This document shows, piece by piece, positions 22,033-25,752 of a stretch of 25,752 nucleotides of DNA. Source of the DNA: Phallusia fumigata (Eukaryota; Chordata; Ascidiacea; Phlebobranchia; Ascidiidae); assembly GCA_008931825.1 (NCBI GenBank), contig QXVZ01001611.1:1-25752 (forward strand). The letters are read 5' to 3'. The stretch's first letter is position 1. Each line of letters begins with the position of its first letter. Position numbers and translations under genes: made by a program. Below the pieces are notes generated by a model. It did not search any database. It saw only the letters and a program-made list of their open reading frames with translations, and was not told the origin of the DNA.

Positions 22033-23600
22033 TATGGGTTCCCTTCATGGAATATTGTTTTTACTCTGTTTTTTTATTTTTTTCTGTCTAATGTGAGTTT
22101 GTTCCCATGTTTTGGTCAAGAAGGAGTTGTTCAAATTTCTTTAAATTTCCACACATGATAGATGGGTATCTGAAGTTGTGCACTGACAAACTTTTTACCC
22201 CAATTCACCCATCGGTTGGGGGGGGGGCCCCCAAAATGTAAAATTTTTAAAACGACAATATTTAACAAAGTAAGTTACCTAGAAGTTTTCTATTTTGATA
22301 GCTGGTACAGTGCAATGTATTGTAATGTATTTTGTGACTTTTGTTTCGATTTACCCTTTTTTTGCCTTTTTAACCCCCAAAATTCCGTTTTTTCTTACTC
22401 GAGTTTGTTCCCACGTTTTGGTCAAGAAAGAGTCGTTCAAATTTCTTTGTATTTTTACACATGATAGATGGGTATCTGAAGTTGTGCACTGACAACTTTT
22501 TACCCCAGTTCACCCATCGGTTCACCCACATGCCCCCAAAATGTAAAATTTTTAAAACAGCTATATTTAACACAGTAAGTATCCTAGAAGTTTCCTATTT
22601 TAATAGTTGATACAATGCAAAGTGTTTTAAAGTTTTTTGTGACTTTTATTTGGATTCACCAATTTTTTTACCTTTTTAACCCCAAATATTTAGTTTTTTG
22701 TTTACATGCCCTTTACTTTAGACATACTAATCCAAATGTATTGAAATTTAGGACGGATATATGTAGGGTGCTTCTTATAGGTTGTTTAAAATTTTAGCCT
22801 GATCGGTCAAGTATTTACCCTTGCAGCCGCAAATACGTGTATAACAGCTGGCTGTTTTGCCCCAAATGCAACACGACCTGAAGCGAGGGAGTGATTGACG
22901 ATTTTAGGACTTAAGCGGCGCAACGCTCAGCGGTTGGTCACAGGCCGCTACTTTACGCATAAACGGGCGTTTATAGGGTGCGGCCAGGCGGGCGCTTCAT
23001 TTTAATTGTCTTATTTTATGACGGACGAAGCTCAGCTGTTTATATTCTGGTTTAGGTGATTGCGTAGCGTAAACCGAAATGTGTCTGCTAAATAATGTTG
23101 TAAAGGTGATACATTACAATAACTTTGCTTTCAAATACAGTTCTACTCTATTGTACAAAAGCACGTAAGCGCATGGTTAGTTGGCAAAGAAGCTTAATGT
23201 TATTGTTGTTGAATTTATAGCGCATTACTGAAACCGCGCTGAAGAGATTGTTTAAGGGTTTGTTGTGGCTCGGCCAAAGGTCACTGTAGGTCAAACTATT
23301 GGTTAGTGTGGCTGTGGGGTTTAAACTATGTTGTTTACAGAAAGATTGTAATTGGCATAATGTAAAAAAATGATTTGGTTAGAATATATGTGGAAATCTT
23401 TACTTTTTGTTTTCCCCCTCGATTTTAACTAGTCTCATCCTAAAACATCACTACTATTCAGAAACTTCATGTGTGTGGGGACCCATATGTTTATGCTAGC
23501 AGAAACAAACATGTTATAAAATGCCAAGGGAATTAGGGACCCAATGTAATGTGGGTATTGAAAAAATATTCAATGTAATAAAGAAAATGGTATATGTGGA

Positions 23601-23631
<31 letters not shown>

Positions 23632-23660
23632 AATGAAAATATGGAGAACGCCACCTCTAG
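22033..23660 (+). repeat. Tandem-repeat unit B (about 1.63 kb)
   Basis: This is the second full copy of unit A, in the same order and orientation. Its subrepeats start at 22095 and 22401 (spacing 306 against 295 in unit A). The start hairpin is degraded (GGTTCCCTTCATGGAA). Two homopolymer tracts, 10 G at 22218-22227 and 29 C at 23601-23629, replace equal lengths of unit-A-like sequence. Confidence 0.8.
23601..23629. repeat. 29-nt poly(C) tract
   Basis: An uninterrupted run of 29 C sits between TGTGGA and GGAATGAAAAT. In unit A (about 21865-21893) and in the fragment at 24700 the same flanks enclose a 29-nt non-repetitive sequence. Confidence 0.95.
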
Positions 23661-23972
23661 TTATTTTTATGACAGACGAATCCCAACTGTTAAAACTACA
23701 CCACTGCTTTACATGATTGCGTAAGGTTAACCAAGATGCGTTTGCTAAATAACGCTGCAAAAGATAATACCTTACAATAAATTTGCTCTCAAATACGGTT
23801 GCACTCCCTTGTACAGTAACATGTAAGCTTATATTTGGTTCGTCAAAAAGTGCAATGTTGTTGTTAGATTGATAGCGCATTGCTAAAACCCCGTTGAAAA
23901 GGGTCGTTTGCTGCGGCTCGGCCAAAGGTCACTGCAGGTCAAACTTTTGATTAGTGTAACTGTGGGGTCATA
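23661..23972 (+). repeat. Partial copy of the 1.7-kb unit (middle part)
   Basis: From TTTTTATGACAGACGAA to ACTGTGGGGTCATA this parallels 23012-23325 of unit B (TTTTATGACGGACGAAGCTC to GGCTGTGGGGTTTA), including GCGTAA-GTTAACC, the CTTACAATAA stretch and CGGCCAAAGGTCACTG. It is more diverged than A is from B and directly abuts unit B. Confidence 0.65.
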
Positions 23973-24004
23973 GGCGCCGAGTTTTGCAAAAATGCAAGGT
24001 GGCA

Positions 24005-24200
24005 GATGTACGTCACAACGCCTAGTATTGTGACGTCACACACGTGAACAACAGCAAAAGTCGCGCTGTCCCAACACACGTGACAGTTACTACAACAATT
24101 CCTTGGCTGGTTATTTACTTTGCTGGTTTTTTACGTACAAGCCATACTAAACTACACTGCGGCGATCAATATACGCTAACATGCGGTTAAGATACACGTG
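24005..24200. promoter_or_regulatory. Cluster of CRE and CACGTG E-box sites
   Basis: A full palindromic CRE (TGACGTCA) lies at 24031-24038 and a half site (ACGTCA) at about 24010-24015. Perfect E-boxes CACGTG lie at 24041-24046, 24077-24082 and 24195-24200. The cluster is 360-560 nt upstream of the start codon at 24561 and lies outside the repeat copies. This fits bZIP (CREB/ATF) and bHLH-Zip factors; function is inferred. Confidence 0.5.
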
Positions 24201-24448
24201 GGAACAAAACAAAGTTTAGTACGGTGCACAGGTATCTACGCATATCAAGTCACATGGCCCTGAACACATTAGTAAAACGATAGTTCTCCTCTAAGCTTAT
24301 CCAAAATTACAAATCCATCGTGGTTCGTCATATGCATGAAAACTTGTGTTCGAACAAATGTAACCACAAAAGATCTTTCGGTCATTTAGTTCAGAATCTA
24401 TATCTACATTGCTGTTCTTGCATATTGCATGTTGTAGCTTAACACACG

Positions 24449-24457
24449 TATATAAAA
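24449..24457 (+). promoter_or_regulatory. TATA box upstream of the 24561 start codon
   Basis: TATATAAAA lies 104 nt before the ATG, giving a predicted transcription start near 24480. An acceptor-like TCTTATTACAG at 24528-24538 lies between it and the ATG and might be a cis- or spliced-leader trans-splice site. Confidence 0.5.
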
Positions 24458-24560
24458 ACACTATGAAAGCATTTCGCTATTTGAAGGCAAGCGTTACATC
24501 AAATATTACAGTTGCTTCTGGTCATGTCTTATTACAGCATAACCGGATTGTAACGTAACA

Positions 24561-24611
24561 ATGGCTAACGATTCACCGGTAAACAATCGCATTTTTGATG
24601 ACATAAACAAG
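24561..24611 (+). CDS. First coding exon of an unidentified gene (3' part not found)
   Basis: ATG at 24561 in an animal-like context (taaca before, GCT after) opens 17 codons ending AAG directly before a GT donor (gtaaaa, 24612), phase 0. The peptide MANDSPVNNRIFDDINK is not one I recognise. Support comes from the TATA box at 24449, the CRE/E-box cluster upstream and the clean donor. No following exon is convincing within the window. A candidate acceptor at 25706-25707 would add AFTTISNYWL and a stop shortly before an AATAAA at 25743-25748, but ten residues is too little to trust. The exon could also be spurious. Confidence 0.5.
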
Positions 24612-24699
24612 GTAAAACGCCAAAGCCATTCACTATTTGTATGCGTTTAGTTTTGACACCTTACGAATAAGCGTGCTACGTCCCTGTTCTGTTTATGCT

Positions 24700-24860
24700 A
24701 GCAGAAACAAACATATTATAAAAAGCCGAGGGATTGAGGGACCCAATTTACTGCTTGAAAATATATCCAATGTAATAAAGAAATGGTATATGTGGAGAAC
24801 ATCATTGGGGGGTGGTAGTGTATGTGGAATGAAAATATGAAGAACGCCATCTCTCTAACC
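24700..24860 (+). repeat. Partial copy of the 1.7-kb unit (3' end part)
   Basis: TTTATGCTAGCAGAAACAAA through TGGTAGTGTATGTGGAATGA and CGCCATCTCTCTA matches the 3' end of unit A (about 21761-21926) and of unit B. It lies in the intron after the exon at 24561. Confidence 0.7.
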
Positions 24861-25144
24861 AAAGTATATTTGTTATATCGCCCCGCAGAAGACAATGTGT
24901 AATAATATCTCTGCTGCAATCCACTGTGCAGTTGTATGTCAAAAATGATTTGGTTTAGCAAAGGACAAATCGTGCATTACCAAAATTGCAACAAAAGTGT
25001 ATAATCCGGTTTGCTGGCATCACGCCCAAGGTTGCTGAAAGTCACTTGTACAAGTCTTGCACACAACAAGATTTATTTATTGGTTACTATGACTAAGGCT
25101 GTGGGGTTATATAATGATTTTGACATTATTGATATAATGTACAG

Positions 25145-25290
25145 GTCATTTAAAAATTTCCACACACAATAGATAGGAATCTAAATTTGTGCGCTGACAC
25201 AATTTAACTCTAGTTTATCCATCAGTTGACCAACTGGCTTCCAAAATGTTAAATTTTGAAAACTGCTTTCTGTAATAATGTAAATGACCT
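25145..25290 (+). repeat. Diverged copy of the ~300-bp subrepeat
   Basis: The order of recognisable phrases (CCACACACAATAGATAGGAAT, GTGCGCTGACA, CCATCAGTTGACCAACTGGC, CCAAAATGTTAAATTTTGAAAAC) parallels the subrepeats at 22095 and 22401, with many substitutions. Confidence 0.55.
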
Positions 25291-25397
25291 ATGTTTGGTA
25301 CATGGCAAGCGTTTAAATGAACTCGAGAGCGTTTTGTTCACAGATAGGGGTTCCTTCTTTGTGATAATTTAAAGTTTTAACCCATTCCTGTTTACAG

Positions 25398-25470
25398 ATC
25401 CAAAGATGTGTTATCAGCCCTGCTGTTTTGCCCTGAATGCAAATAGCATAATGGGAGTGACAGCTTTAAA
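25398..25470 (+). repeat. Diverged fragment of the 1.7-kb unit
   Basis: GTTATCAGCCCTGCTGTTTTG, CCCTGAATGCAAA and GGGAGTGACAG parallel the units at about 21119-21170 and 22841-22895 (ATAACAGCTGGCTGTTTTGCC). From here to 25752 I see no other feature except AATAAA at 25743-25748. Confidence 0.45.
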
Positions 25471-25752
25471 TGTTGGAATAACCCACAACAAGTAAGTTTT
25501 ATGAGATCCAAACATTGCCCTAAAGTGAGTCACATTATGAGAGAATGTTGAATTTGAACAAAATATGCAGTTTGTAAACGGTGCCTTGGTATCGATTTCT
25601 GTGCTTCGCCCAATAATCCCAGGGCGATATGCTGAAAGTAAACTTTATAAACCATGTTAGTCAGAAAGTGACTTTTTCCCAATTTATGTATTTCCACCCC
25701 TTCCAGGCTTTTACCACAATCAGTAATTATTGGCTTTGAGTTAATAAAGAAT

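Noticed and set aside
19971..22590. CRISPR-like regular repeats
   Set aside because: Units are hundreds of bases long, diverged and without short unique spacers, and the window is animal DNA.
20185..22797. Recurring peptide phrase (LFKFLQIFTHDRWVSEVVH) in open frames of the tandem array
   Set aside because: The phrase recurs because the DNA recurs. The opposite strand is equally open, frames break at different places in each copy, and no known domain is present.
23533..23925. 130-aa minus-strand open frame with a poly-Gly stretch
   Set aside because: It exists only because the poly(C) tract reads as glycine; the other repeat copies do not keep the frame.

Overview
The window is eukaryotic (metazoan) genomic DNA: AT-rich, with short introns of about 65-720 nt, phase-consistent GT-AG exons and many small repeats. 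Two genes are orthologues of animal cilium/centriole genes (KIF9 and CCDC57). The compact layout and repeat content fit an ascidian tunicate such as Ciona; that assignment is inference and was not tested by any search.

Layout. Positions 1-2891 (+) hold the last nine exons of a kinesin-9 (KIF9) gene; its motor domain lies upstream of the window. Positions 3363-13151 (+) hold a complete 21-exon CCDC57-like coiled-coil gene (1,027 aa). It starts about 250 nt after the KIF9 poly(A) signal, in the same orientation. Positions 14450-16773 (-) hold a complete 7-exon gene for a 284-aa multi-pass membrane protein that I could not assign to a family. From 16774 to about 19887 I see no confident gene, only a hAT-like MITE and a few unresolved Cys-rich open frames. 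From 19888 to about 23972 lies a tandem array of a 1.7-kb unit that itself contains ~300-bp subrepeats; scattered fragments continue to the end of the window. At 24561-24611 (+) there is a convincing first coding exon of another gene, with a TATA box and a cluster of CRE/E-box sites upstream. The rest of that gene is not identifiable here.

The most interesting element is hidden in intron 11 of the CCDC57-like gene. It is a palindromic element whose left arm, read on the minus strand (8463 to 8412), is a complete type I hammerhead self-cleaving ribozyme with all core nucleotides and three closed stems. The right arm (8525-8572, plus strand) is a second hammerhead in opposite orientation, inactivated by loss of four core nucleotides. 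Other points are two GC-AG introns that are required to keep frame, and two G/C homopolymer runs (10 G and 29 C) that replace exactly the same number of bases in sister repeat copies, which suggests a sequencing or consensus artefact.

How the genes relate: KIF9 (a ciliary axoneme motor) and CCDC57 (a centriolar/centriolar-satellite coiled-coil protein) act on the same organelle system, so their head-to-tail adjacency may reflect co-expression. The membrane-protein gene converges on CCDC57, and nothing in it shows a shared function.
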